Source: JACQZU01 sp041908165
Lineage (GTDB): Bacteria; Acidobacteriota; Holophagae; Holophagales; Holophagaceae
Direction: 5' to 3'
Assembly: GCA_041908165.1 (NCBI GenBank)
Contig: JAYRFV010000014.1
Span: 1 to 19,045 of the forward strand
Length of the DNA stretch: 19,045 nucleotides
Within the stretch, counting starts at the first letter, position 1, and every line of letters begins with the position of its first letter. Below the pieces are notes generated by a model, which saw only the letters and a list, made by a program, of their open reading frames with translations, searched no databases and had not been told where the DNA came from. Made by a program: the position numbers and the translations under genes. Positions 1 through 6,260 of this stretch are shown piece by piece.

Positions 1-87
1 CAGCCGGTACAGCTCGTGGTCGGCGTCGAGCACCATCTCCAGGCTCCACCCGATCATGGGCTGTTCTTTGGTCGGCCTTTGCGTCAT
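1..87 (-). pseudogene. IS5-family transposase, N-terminal end (cut by window edge)
   Basis: These 29 codons begin at the ATG at 87-85 and run off the left edge. They match the start of the IS5-type fragment at 3860-4098 except for one visible substitution (Ile for Thr at residue 12). The N-terminal part of such transposases holds a conserved helical region (DUF772-like) before the DDE catalytic domain. Whether the rest of the gene is intact lies outside the window. Immediately upstream, at 100-145, is an inverted repeat that could be an IS terminus. The family call rests on the longer copy at 3860-4098. Confidence 0.65.
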
Positions 88-99
88 CGGCTTCATGCG

Positions 100-145
100 A
101 AATCCACCAGAAATAGGGGCGTGTCCCTGCATTTCTGGTGGATTT
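100..145. repeat. Perfect 15-bp inverted repeat
   Basis: AAATCCACCAGAAAT at 100-114 is the exact reverse complement of ATTTCTGGTGGATTT at 131-145; AGGG and CCCT bases inside extend the pairing imperfectly. It lies between the start of a leftward IS5-type transposase and a rightward C-terminal transposase fragment. Two abutting IS ends in opposite orientation would explain it. A stand-alone hairpin is the alternative. Only the right arm is present in the second copy of the adjoining repeat, at 5524-5538. Confidence 0.6.
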
Positions 146-216
146 TATACTCGGAAAGTTCCCGAGATCCGCATCAGTGCTGGGTTCCGAGGTTGTTCAG
201 GGGCGACTGCCCTACG
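124..216. repeat. 93-bp direct repeat, copy 1
   Basis: This stretch recurs at 5517-5609 with about ten mismatches counted by eye. It starts at TCCCTGCATTTCTGG and ends at about the point where recognisable IS5-type C-terminal transposase sequence starts. Its reading frame is open into that fragment, but the predicted residues do not resemble a transposase. It may be the end of another IS or a non-autonomous element; I cannot name it. Confidence 0.65.
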
Positions 217-719
217 AGTTCGGGGTGAAGACCAGCCTGGCGACCACCGCCCACGGGGGGTTCGTGCTGGGCGCGATGGCCTGCCCCGGGAATCCCTATG
301 ACGGCCACACGCTGGAGGAACAGCTCGAGCAGGTGGAGCGACTGACGGGAAGGATGCCGAAGCGTTGCCATGTGGATCGCGGCTACAAGGGCCACGGCGT
401 CGATCCCGAGACCTGCCGAGTCCTGATCGCCGGCAGCCGCAAGGGCCTCAGCAAGGCGTTGCGAAAGGAGATGAAACGCCGATCCTCCATCGAGCCCGAA
501 ATCGGTCACCAGAAGTCGGACGGCAAGCTGGGCAGGAACTGGCTAAAGGGCATGCAGGGCGACGCGATCAACGCGGTTCTCTGCGGCATGGGCCACAACC
601 TGCGAAAGACCCTCGCCCACCTAAGGCGGCTTTTCGTCCTCGTCTGGGCCCAGCTGCTGGTCGCGTTCAATCCGCATGGCGACGGCCATCCCGCTACCGG
701 CTCTGCTCACGCCTCATGA
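138..719 (+). pseudogene. IS5-family transposase, C-terminal fragment
   Basis: From about position 208 the translation reads PYEFGVK, then GNPYDGHTL, HVDRGYKGHG and EPEIGHQKSDGKLGRNWLKG, ending in GMGHNLRK. This is the C-terminal DDE half of an IS5/IS1182-type transposase; the Asp of VDRGY and the Glu of IEPEIGH are the likely second Asp and Glu of the DDE triad. The N-terminal half and first catalytic Asp are missing. The open frame back to an ATG at 138 runs through the 93-bp repeat and is probably not translated as transposase. It faces right, opposite to the N-terminal pieces at 1-87 and 3860-4098, so it is a relic of a different copy or of an inversion. Confidence 0.8.
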
Positions 720-834
720 ACGCCGAAAGGCACTTTTTCAAGACCGACCAGGTAGAGCCGGAGGATCTTGGGCAGGTGAAGGTCGTTCATCTCGCTCATG
801 GAGCACGAGCATACGCCTTCACCCACAAAAGCGA
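720..834. other. Short non-coding stretch beyond the IS5 fragment
   Basis: No convincing gene is seen here. A 30-residue minus-strand frame from an ATG at 799 to a TGA at 707 (begins MSEMNDLHLPKILRLYL) has no clear ribosome binding site and cannot be assigned. It may be the beginning of another truncated mobile-element gene. Confidence 0.3.
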
Positions 835-868
835 CCCCCCAGAAAGCCGTCTCCGGCTCGCTGGGGGG
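835..868 (-). terminator. Probable intrinsic terminator of the Rhs1 cassette
   Basis: On the minus strand an outer stem CCCCCCAG/CTGGGGGG (861-868 with 835-842) encloses a second stem AGCCG/CGGCT (854-858 with 845-849). It is followed by TCGCTTTTG on the minus strand. It lies about 20 bp past the TAA (890-888) of the immunity-like gene, as expected for the end of a toxin-immunity transcript. Confidence 0.65.
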
Positions 869-887
869 CGTTCATTAGCGAATTGGC

Positions 888-1442
888 TTATCTCCTGGTT
901 ATGACCCCAGAAAGAGGCACTTTTTTGTCAGGGATGACATCAATTTCGAAATCCATGGCCTTAACCTTTGGTTGACCACTCCCAGCCAAGCGCTCTTCAG
1001 AGAACTCAAGTTTTGTTATTTTCATAACAAGGCGCATGCCGACACCATCAAAACGAATCAAATCACCGTGTTTTGCCTTGTCGAAATATTTCTCAAGCAT
1101 CTCTTTTGTGAAAATGCCATAACAGTCACTAGGAGAATATGTCTTGATGGCATTTGGTTTACACAAAAGACAACCTGGTAAATATTTCCCCCCTGCTCGA
1201 TTAATCCTCAAACACAATGATCCCCCAAGTTGATCATCTGGGCCGTCTATCTCCCAACCATCTAGATAGACTTCGAGTATATATTTCACAATGCCATTAT
1301 CATTTTTAAGTCTCACAACATTTGCGCGATTATTGCGTGTGAGCGAGAAATTCAGCTTGATTGGCTCAACGTTTCCATCAGCCCAAAGAAGCGAAGATAC
1401 ACCCCAAATAATGGCCACCAGAACAAAACGCATCAGCTTCAT
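888..1442 (-). CDS. Putative exported immunity protein of the Rhs1 tip
   Basis: A 184-residue protein of unrecognised family. It starts with a Sec-type signal peptide: Lys and Arg near the N-terminus, a hydrophobic core at about residues 6-20, and likely cleavage after LLWA. The mature part has four Cys residues, two of them in a CLLC cluster, and no membrane segment. The ATG (1442-1440) shares one base with the TGA stop of the Rhs1 frame (TGATG), so the two are probably translationally coupled; a GTG one codon upstream is also possible. Its position directly after an Rhs C-terminal domain and its low GC are the usual marks of a cognate immunity gene. An exported immunity protein suggests that the toxin acts in the periplasm. 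The immunity role is inferred from context, not from homology. Confidence 0.6.
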   Translation of the reverse strand: MKLMRFVLVAIIWGVSSLLWADGNVEPIKLNFSLTRNNRANVVRLKNDNGIVKYILEVYLDGWEIDGPDDQLGGSLCLRINRAGGKYLPGCLLCKPNAIKTYSPSDCYGIFTKEMLEKYFDKAKHGDLIRFDGVGMRLVMKITKLEFSEERLAGSGQPKVKAMDFEIDVIPDKKVPLSGVITRR

Positions 1443-3859
1443 CACTTCTCCCTAGTGCCCTGCGGGCAGGGCATACTTGCCGGGACTGTAATCTTAACCC
1501 AAGCAGTGTCAACTTGAGACATTCCAGGGATTTCAACATAGAGAGCAGTGTTGCCACCGTTCAAACGATTGACCTTATTCATCATTGCTCTTTCAAACTG
1601 AGGCAGCGTCCAATTGTTTTTTATTCGAGTGCCTTTGTCATCGGCCCTGTCTTTAACACTTGAAAATAGCGGGAACCAGCCAGCCGGACCCCATCCATCA
1701 GATGGTGGAATATAAATCTGACCAGAGATTTGAGAGATGTATGGAGCCATAGCATCCTTGCTGCTAAATCCAAACTGGCTTGGAATAATTGCAGCAGAGT
1801 CGGCAGTGATTACATCGCCCCATGCTCCATGGAATTTTGGATTGTCAATAAATTTAGAATTACCACCAATGATCGTAGCAAGGCCTTCACAATTCCTCAC
1901 ATTCGGTGTTTGCGGCTTGTCTCCACCCCCTCCCTCTCCCCATTCATCATCTGCACTGCCCTCTATCCAACTCGATGTCCAACAAACCTTCCAAGTAATT
2001 TTTCCATCTGCATCCAGACCCCCATAACAATCGGTTCTTATCCAGAGTGTCATCGCCATCCCACTTGGATCCGTCGCCTGCAGCGGGTTCCCGCCCACAT
2101 ACGCGAACTGATTGAACTGGCCCGAATCCACCCCTTGATCACTGTTCAGGAACCGGTGCCACGCTGGGCTGTAGTACCTTCCGCGCATGTAGATCAGGCC
2201 GGTGGCGTCCTGCTGGAGGTGGCCGGTGAAGCCGGTCAGGGGCTGGTAGCCGGTCGTCCAGGCGCCGTCGTCCACCCGTTCGCCGTAGGGCGCGAAGGCC
2301 TGCCTGCCTTCGACGTGGCCAAGGGCCACCGGCTGGCCGTTTTCGGTCATGCCGGTGCTGCCGGCCGTGATCACCCGGGGCGTGCCCAGGTGATCGGTGT
2401 GCAGCTCATGGATGCCTTCCGCGTCGATCTCAGCGATCGCCCGTCCACCGAAATAGATGATGTCCCGTTTCCAGTTGTCCGCTGCACCGTTGGTTGACCG
2501 CAGGCTGGCCAGGCCGGCCGTGCATGCGTAGTAGCTGGAGCTGCTCATCGGATCGCTGCCGAGGTTCAGCCCCGCTTCAAAGCCGTCCTGCAGCAAGGTG
2601 TTGCCGTTCCTCTTCACCAGCAGGTCGTCGTAGTCCACGAAGGTGGATCCGGAGGCGTTCCCGCTGGTGGAGGTGTGCATGTCGCCGTAGAGGTGAACCC
2701 ACAGGGTATCCGCCCTGGACAAGGTCAAGGCCACCGTCATCTGCTGCCAGGCCCCGTTTCCTTCCAACGACACGAAGCGCTTGCTGTCCTGGGCCTCGCC
2801 CGGCTTGCCATCGTGGATCGCCATCGCCCCGCTGACGCCCGCAGGAGCCTTGAACCAAACCGTGACCGTCACAGTATCCCCGGCGGCGATACTTCCCAGG
2901 TTTCGGCTCAGGGCACCGGCTCCGCTGGTCGCGTGCATGACCCGCATCGCCTGGCTGCTCTCATGCCCGGCCGGCGCCGGCACGTACTCGCTCAGCAGCA
3001 TGCCGGACGAGGTGTAGGCGTGGCGACGGTTGCGGGTTCCTTCCGAGTAGTCCGTCACCTGCACGCGCATCCCGGAGGGCGCATAGAGGTAACCCTGGTT
3101 TGCTCCCGCCAGGTCGATCTGGGACAACCGGCCCAGCCCATCCCAGTGCGGCGCCATGGCCACGTTGGAGTTCAGCCGCGTACCAACAGTGGTCGCTTCC
3201 CCCCGTGCATTGATGTTCCACCCGGTCCACTTTTCGGTTTCCGCCAGCGGGCCCGGCAGCCGGTTGTCGGCCCAGGTCGCGGCCAGGGTGAACGGGTTCA
3301 GCCAGTCGGGCCCCTGGGTGAGGTTGGTCGTGGCGCTGGTGTTGTTGCCGAAACTGTCATGGCTGAACCCCAAGGCGTTCCCATAGCCCTGTGCACTCGT
3401 GAGCTGGCCCTTGGCATCGTGGGTCAGGGACACCCAATCCGGGGTGATCCCATTCAAGTTCAGGTTCGCGTCGTAGCTGTAGGTCCGCGTTTCCAGAGGT
3501 GCTGTTGCACCGGCTTCGGTGACCTTCCAGGTGCCCAGCGAAGCGCCGATTGCGTTGTACAACCACTCGGATTTTGCCCCGGATTCGAAGGTCACGCTGG
3601 TCAGGTTGCCCCAGGCATCATGCCCAAGACCTGCCAATGCCTTGGCTGTTGGGACATTCGGCTCCTTCACCGTCAATCCAGACACCCGACCACCATCCCA
3701 TTGATAGCCAACGGTTCTCCCGCTCGGGTAGGTGATCGAGTTCAGGTGCCCTGTTCCATCGATGCCGTAACCAATGGTCGAGAATGTCTCCCCGTTCACT
3801 TTCGTGGCTTCGCCGTTCATGGTTCCACCGGGTCCGCCATAGGTGTAATCCTGACGCAC
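1442..3859 (-). CDS. Rhs/YD-repeat protein with unknown C-terminal toxin-like domain, 5'-truncated
   Basis: An 805-residue open frame. Residues about 1-280 carry degenerate YD/RHS repeats (for example GHLNSITYPSGRTVGYQWDG). Residues about 295-440 look like a beta-sandwich, carbohydrate-binding-type insert (TVTVTVWFKAP, TLWVHLYGDM, FVDYDDLLV). The conserved Rhs-associated core follows (HELHTDHLGTPR, GLIYMRGRYYSPAWHRFLNSDQGVD) and ends at DPSG, residues 597-600. The last ~205 residues are unique and encoded by visibly more AT-rich DNA; I recognise no toxin family there. The GTG at 3859 lies at the junction with an IS5 fragment, so the first residues are not an authentic N-terminus. Intact Rhs proteins are much longer and carry N-terminal export or shell regions, so the gene is probably a truncated remnant or an orphan tip module. 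The toxin role is inferred from architecture. Confidence 0.8.
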   Translation of the reverse strand: MRQDYTYGGPGGTMNGEATKVNGETFSTIGYGIDGTGHLNSITYPSGRTVGYQWDGGRVSGLTVKEPNVPTAKALAGLGHDAWGNLTSVTFESGAKSEWLYNAIGASLGTWKVTEAGATAPLETRTYSYDANLNLNGITPDWVSLTHDAKGQLTSAQGYGNALGFSHDSFGNNTSATTNLTQGPDWLNPFTLAATWADNRLPGPLAETEKWTGWNINARGEATTVGTRLNSNVAMAPHWDGLGRLSQIDLAGANQGYLYAPSGMRVQVTDYSEGTRNRRHAYTSSGMLLSEYVPAPAGHESSQAMRVMHATSGAGALSRNLGSIAAGDTVTVTVWFKAPAGVSGAMAIHDGKPGEAQDSKRFVSLEGNGAWQQMTVALTLSRADTLWVHLYGDMHTSTSGNASGSTFVDYDDLLVKRNGNTLLQDGFEAGLNLGSDPMSSSSYYACTAGLASLRSTNGAADNWKRDIIYFGGRAIAEIDAEGIHELHTDHLGTPRVITAGSTGMTENGQPVALGHVEGRQAFAPYGERVDDGAWTTGYQPLTGFTGHLQQDATGLIYMRGRYYSPAWHRFLNSDQGVDSGQFNQFAYVGGNPLQATDPSGMAMTLWIRTDCYGGLDADGKITWKVCWTSSWIEGSADDEWGEGGGGDKPQTPNVRNCEGLATIIGGNSKFIDNPKFHGAWGDVITADSAAIIPSQFGFSSKDAMAPYISQISGQIYIPPSDGWGPAGWFPLFSSVKDRADDKGTRIKNNWTLPQFERAMMNKVNRLNGGNTALYVEIPGMSQVDTAWVKITVPASMPCPQGTREK

Positions 3860-4098
3860 TTGCGCACCACCTCCTCGTCCGACAGGCCGAAGGTGTGTTT
3901 GAGGAAGTGCAGGCCCGCCATCAGGCGGATTGGAGTGCCGGGCCGGCCATTGTCAGGGCAGTACAACTTGCCGAACTCGGCCTCCAACGCAGCCCAGTCG
4001 AGGACCAAAGCCAGCCGGTACAACTCGTGGTCGGCGTCCAGCACCATCTCCAGGCTCCACCCAGTCATGGGCTGCTCTTTGGTCGGCCTCTGCGTCAT
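3860..4098 (-). pseudogene. IS5-family transposase, N-terminal fragment
   Basis: The frame runs from the ATG at 4098 and encodes MTQRPTKEQPM, then HELYRL, GRPGTPIRLMAGLHFLKHTF and LSDEEVVRKCV. This is the conserved N-terminal region of IS5/IS1182-type transposases, about 80 residues. Similarity stops at about 3860, where the frame passes into Rhs1 DNA and ends at 3817. The DDE domain is gone, so it cannot be active. Its start-proximal flank is identical to that at 85-89 up to CATCG; beyond that this copy meets the left end of the IS3 element, while the first copy continues into the inverted repeat. Confidence 0.8.
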
Positions 4099-4100
4099 CG

Positions 4101-4130
4101 TATTCCGTCCCCCTCAGAGGTTGGACAGGT
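4101..4130. repeat. IS3-family left terminal inverted repeat (approximate)
   Basis: The stretch contains GTCCCCCTCAGAGGTTGGACAGG, seen here in parts as GTCCCCCT and GTTGGACAGG. These blocks align, with a one-base gap, to the reverse complement of the right end at about 5480-5510. The outermost base is uncertain by a few positions. Confidence 0.6.
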
Positions 4131-4159
4131 AATAAGGAGCCGAGAAGGATGAATCCTTG

Positions 4160-4218
4160 CCGCCAGGGTGAGCCGCGAAGGGAGGCCGTAGGCCGACCGG
4201 AGCGGATCACCCTGGCGG
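4160..4218. other. Structured leader upstream of IS3 orfA
   Basis: CCGCCAGGGTGA at 4160-4171 is a perfect 12-bp inverted repeat of TCACCCTGGCGG at 4207-4218, about 45 bp before the orfA ATG. In RNA it would form a long-armed stem-loop. It may limit read-through transcription or translation from outside promoters, as leader hairpins of some IS elements do; that role is inference. Confidence 0.5.
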
Positions 4219-4263
4219 GGCGGCTCTGGAGGACTCAGGCTGCTCCTATCCAGGAGCAATTCC

Positions 4264-4599
4264 ATGTCCCAGACACCACCTGCCCCCGAAGGGGATATCC
4301 AGCGATGGACGGCCAAAAGGAAGGCCGCCGTCGTCCTGGACCTGATCCGGGGCAAGACCACCCCACCCGACGCTGCCCGGCAGCACGGCCTAACCGTGGC
4401 CGAGATCGAGCAGTGGAGGGAGGACTTCCTTTCCCAGGGCACCGAAGCCCTGCGCAGCCATCCGCGGGACCGCGAGGCCCAGTGGGAGGCCGAGAAACAG
4501 CGCCTGCAGGCCGAGGTCGGCGAGCTGGCGCTGGAGGTGGACGTCCTAAAAAAAGCGCATCGCATTCTCGGCAAGGACTTGCCGGACGGGATCTCGTGA
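4264..4599 (+). CDS. IS3-family transposase OrfA
   Basis: This 111-residue protein has a helix-turn-helix of the IS3 OrfA type at about residues 15-55 (WTAKRKAAVVLDLIRG, then AARQHGLTVAEIEQW). A leucine-zipper-like helix ends it (LQAEVGELALEVDVLKKAHRIL, residues about 80-102), used in this family for dimerisation. AGGAG 9 bp before the ATG supports the start. It probably binds the terminal repeats, and it supplies the N-terminus of the OrfAB transposase through a -1 frameshift at 4548-4554. Its TGA (4597-4599) overlaps the GTG of orfB. Confidence 0.85.
   Translation: MSQTPPAPEGDIQRWTAKRKAAVVLDLIRGKTTPPDAARQHGLTVAEIEQWREDFLSQGTEALRSHPRDREAQWEAEKQRLQAEVGELALEVDVLKKAHRILGKDLPDGIS
4548..4584 (+). 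promoter_or_regulatory. Programmed -1 frameshift signal
   Basis: Seven A residues at 4548-4554, followed by G, are phased A_AAA_AAA in the orfA frame, a classic IS3-family slippery heptamer. Fourteen bases on is a hairpin, CGGCAA (4569-4574) with TTGCCG (4579-4584) around a GGAC loop. Slipping back one base joins residue 97 of OrfA to the orfB frame, giving an OrfAB fusion of about 402 residues. Confidence 0.75.
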
Positions 4600-5471
4600 A
4601 TGCGGTTCGCTGTGATGTCCTGGAGTCTGGCCTGGAGATCCCGTTGGCCCGCCTCTGCCGGATCCTTGGCGTCCCAAGGTCCACGGCCTACCACCAGCCC
4701 AGGATCGAACGGCTCCACCGGCCCGTGGATGAAGCCTTGGCCAAGACGGTCCACGAGATCATCCAGGTCCACCCCACCTATGGCATCCGCCGGGTCTGGG
4801 CCTGGCTGAAGCACCGTCTCGACCAGCCCACGAATCGCAAGAAGATTCATCGCCTCATGCGCATCAAGGGCTGGACGATGCGCCAGCGGGCCGTCGGCAA
4901 GCGCCCGCGTGTACCGGGGTCGAAGTCCATCGCTGCGCTGCCCAACCAGCGTTGGTCCACGGACATCGCCTTGGTGGACTGTGGCGTGGACGGTTGGTGC
5001 GCCTATGCCCCAGTACTCGACTGCTGCACCCGAGAGGTCCTGGGCTGGAGCCTGGATCGGACCGCCCGAACCAAATTGGTCGAGCGAGCCCTGGAGGACG
5101 CCCTTCTCAACCGTTTCGGCTGGACCCACGGGGCACCCAAGGGACTCATCCTTCGGCACGATAACGGGCTGGTGTTCGGTTCACGGGCCTATCGAACCCT
5201 GGTCAAGGACTACGGCCTTAAGCAGGAATATGACCGAAGGAAATCCCCGTGGGGCATCACGCCCTACACTCCCGAACAAAACGGCCTCTGCGAGCGTTTC
5301 ATCCGCTCCTTCAAAGAGGAATGCGCCTGGCTCCACACCTTCCAGAACCTTCAAGAAGCACGCGCTGCCGTGGCCCGATACATCGATCACTACAACACCC
5401 AGAGGCCCCACCAAGCCCTGGCCTACCGGACGCCCCAACAGGCGTTCCTCAACCCCCAACCCGCAGCCTGA
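4596..5471 (+). CDS. IS3-family transposase OrfB (IS2-like, DDE integrase fold)
   Basis: A 291-residue frame if read from the GTG at 4596, which overlaps the orfA stop; the main product is probably the OrfAB fusion. An N-terminal HTH_21-like segment (HPTYGIRRVWAWL) precedes the rve integrase core. Catalytic residues visible are Asp123 (WSTDIA), Asp189 (RHDNG) and Glu233 (NGLCERF). The end (YIDHYNTQRPHQAL) is typical of the family. IS2-like relatives recalled from memory have 35 residues between the second Asp and the Glu; here there are 43, with an apparent eight-residue insert (DRRKSPWG) before ITPYTPEQNG. This may be a subgroup trait or may disable the enzyme. Confidence 0.88.
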   Translation: MNAVRCDVLESGLEIPLARLCRILGVPRSTAYHQPRIERLHRPVDEALAKTVHEIIQVHPTYGIRRVWAWLKHRLDQPTNRKKIHRLMRIKGWTMRQRAVGKRPRVPGSKSIAALPNQRWSTDIALVDCGVDGWCAYAPVLDCCTREVLGWSLDRTARTKLVERALEDALLNRFGWTHGAPKGLILRHDNGLVFGSRAYRTLVKDYGLKQEYDRRKSPWGITPYTPEQNGLCERFIRSFKEECAWLHTFQNLQEARAAVARYIDHYNTQRPHQALAYRTPQQAFLNPQPAA

Positions 5472-5479
5472 TATGCCTC

Positions 5480-5510
5480 AAACTTGTCCAACTACCAGGG
5501 GGGCATTACA
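5480..5510. repeat. IS3-family right terminal inverted repeat
   Basis: The stretch contains CTTGTCCAACTACCAGGGGGG and ends in ATTACA. Its reverse complement aligns with the left end at 4101-4130, and the same sequence, slightly diverged, ends the relic at 5598-5687. Confidence 0.65.
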
Positions 5511-5516
5511 GGGGTA

Positions 5517-5609
5517 TCCCTGCATTTCTGGTGGATTTTATACTCGAAAAGTTCCCGAAAACCGCATCAGTGCTGGATCTCAAGGTTGTTCAGGGCCGAC
5601 TACCGTACG
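5517..5609. repeat. 93-bp direct repeat, copy 2
   Basis: This is the second copy of the repeat at 124-216. It is flanked on both sides by right ends of the same IS3 element: the full element ends at 5510 and the relic runs 5598-5687. The left arm of the inverted repeat present at copy 1 is absent here and replaced by the IS tip. Confidence 0.65.
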
Positions 5610-5687
5610 CCCAAACAGGCGTTCCACACCCCCCAACCCGCAGCCTGATGTGCCTCAAACTTGTCCAACAATCGGGGGGACATAACA
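5598..5687 (+). mobile_element. Relic: right end of the same IS3-family element
   Basis: These 90 bp align without gaps to 5421-5510, covering the last codons of orfB (AACAGGCGTTCC, CCCAACCCGCAGCCTGAT) and the right inverted repeat (CAAACTTGTCCAAC, GGGGGG). Scattered substitutions show that it is older than, or diverged from, the full copy. It is evidence of an earlier insertion that was later mostly deleted, or of a tandem duplication. Confidence 0.8.
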
Positions 5688-5774
5688 GGTTGAGGAAATA
5701 GCATTATCTCCAAAATCTCTTAGATTAGAATTTAATTGTTTGGGTCAGGCTCTGTATTTGTATTAATTATGTGA
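5688..5774. other. AT-rich spacer after the second immunity-like gene
   Basis: This is the 3' flank of the minus-strand cassette ending at 5775. It is AT-rich, like that cassette. I see no gene, and no convincing GC-rich terminator hairpin. Confidence 0.4.
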
Positions 5775-6260
5775 TCATTTCGATTTGTTAATCATAATTT
5801 TATTCTCAATTTCAATTAGTTTTTTTAAAAATTCGATTTGATTTTCTCTCATTACAAATAGCATAAAATTATCATGATTTTTTGAAATATATACAAAACA
5901 ATCAGCATCTAATGCTGACACGCGCGCCATCATTTTATTCGGATCTATAACTGCTTGCAATGAAGCACGTAAATCCTTAAGTTCGAAAACAAAGTTTTTA
6001 TTTATTTCCATTGTTTCTGTTGTTTTACAACCGTCGACCCTGAAAACCTTGAGCGATCCATCATCGTGAAAAACAAATATAGTTCCCGTCCTTGTTGGGA
6101 ACTCCTGCAAATCCATTATAACTACATGATTATTCGAATTTATTTTTTTTGTTCCAATAATTTGATTGTACTGTTTAAAAATTTCATTTGGAATTGTCAC
6201 TTCCCCTGCAGATAAGGATATCACCGCAAGGAAGTTGAAAATATGTTTTATTAATTGCAT
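5775..6260 (-). CDS. Putative exported immunity protein of the Rhs2 tip
   Basis: A 161-residue protein of unrecognised family. The ATG at 6260 is preferred over one at 6275 because GGAG lies 7 bp upstream and because it starts a good signal peptide (MQLIKHIFNFLAVISLSAGE). It overlaps the end of the Rhs2 frame by 10 bp, implying coupled translation. The mature part is mixed alpha/beta by eye with two Cys (GCKTT, DADCFVY) and a charged C-terminal helix (MRENQIEFLKKLIEIENK). The DNA is the most AT-rich of the window, suggesting recent transfer. The immunity role is inferred from position after an Rhs C-terminal domain; no homology supports it. Like the Rhs1 partner it appears to be exported. Confidence 0.6.
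   Translation of the reverse strand: MQLIKHIFNFLAVISLSAGEVTIPNEIFKQYNQIIGTKKINSNNHVVIMDLQEFPTRTGTIFVFHDDGSLKVFRVDGCKTTETMEINKNFVFELKDLRASLQAVIDPNKMMARVSALDADCFVYISKNHDNFMLFVMRENQIEFLKKLIEIENKIMINKSK

Larger units (their letters stand above)
4101..5510 (+). mobile_element. IS3-family insertion sequence (IS2-like), full length
   Basis: The element has two overlapping transposase frames and imperfect terminal inverted repeats. The left end near 4101-4129 shares CCCCC(T) and GTTGGACAGG-type blocks with the reverse complement of the right end at 5480-5510 (CCCCCCTGGTAGTTGGACAAG). The right boundary is supported by an independent relic of the same end at 5598-5687, which stops at the equivalent ...CA. 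I see no target-site duplication: left flank CATCG and right flank GGGGT differ, so a deletion or recombination may have followed insertion. It lies directly against the IS5 N-terminal fragment. Confidence 0.8.

Noticed and set aside
725..926. Two similar short strings, GAAAGGCACTTTTT (725-738) and GAAAGAGGCACTTTTTT (910-926)
   Set aside because: Too short and imperfect; one lies in the coding end of the immunity-like gene. It could be IS-related but nothing else supports it.
972..1181. 69-codon plus-strand frame inside the immunity-like gene
   Set aside because: Antisense to a gene with a signal peptide and coupled start; no supporting features.
2675..4132. Long plus-strand open frame (485 codons) opposite Rhs1
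   Set aside because: It runs antisense to the Rhs1 core, passes through IS DNA and contains no family motif; it is an open frame caused by high GC.
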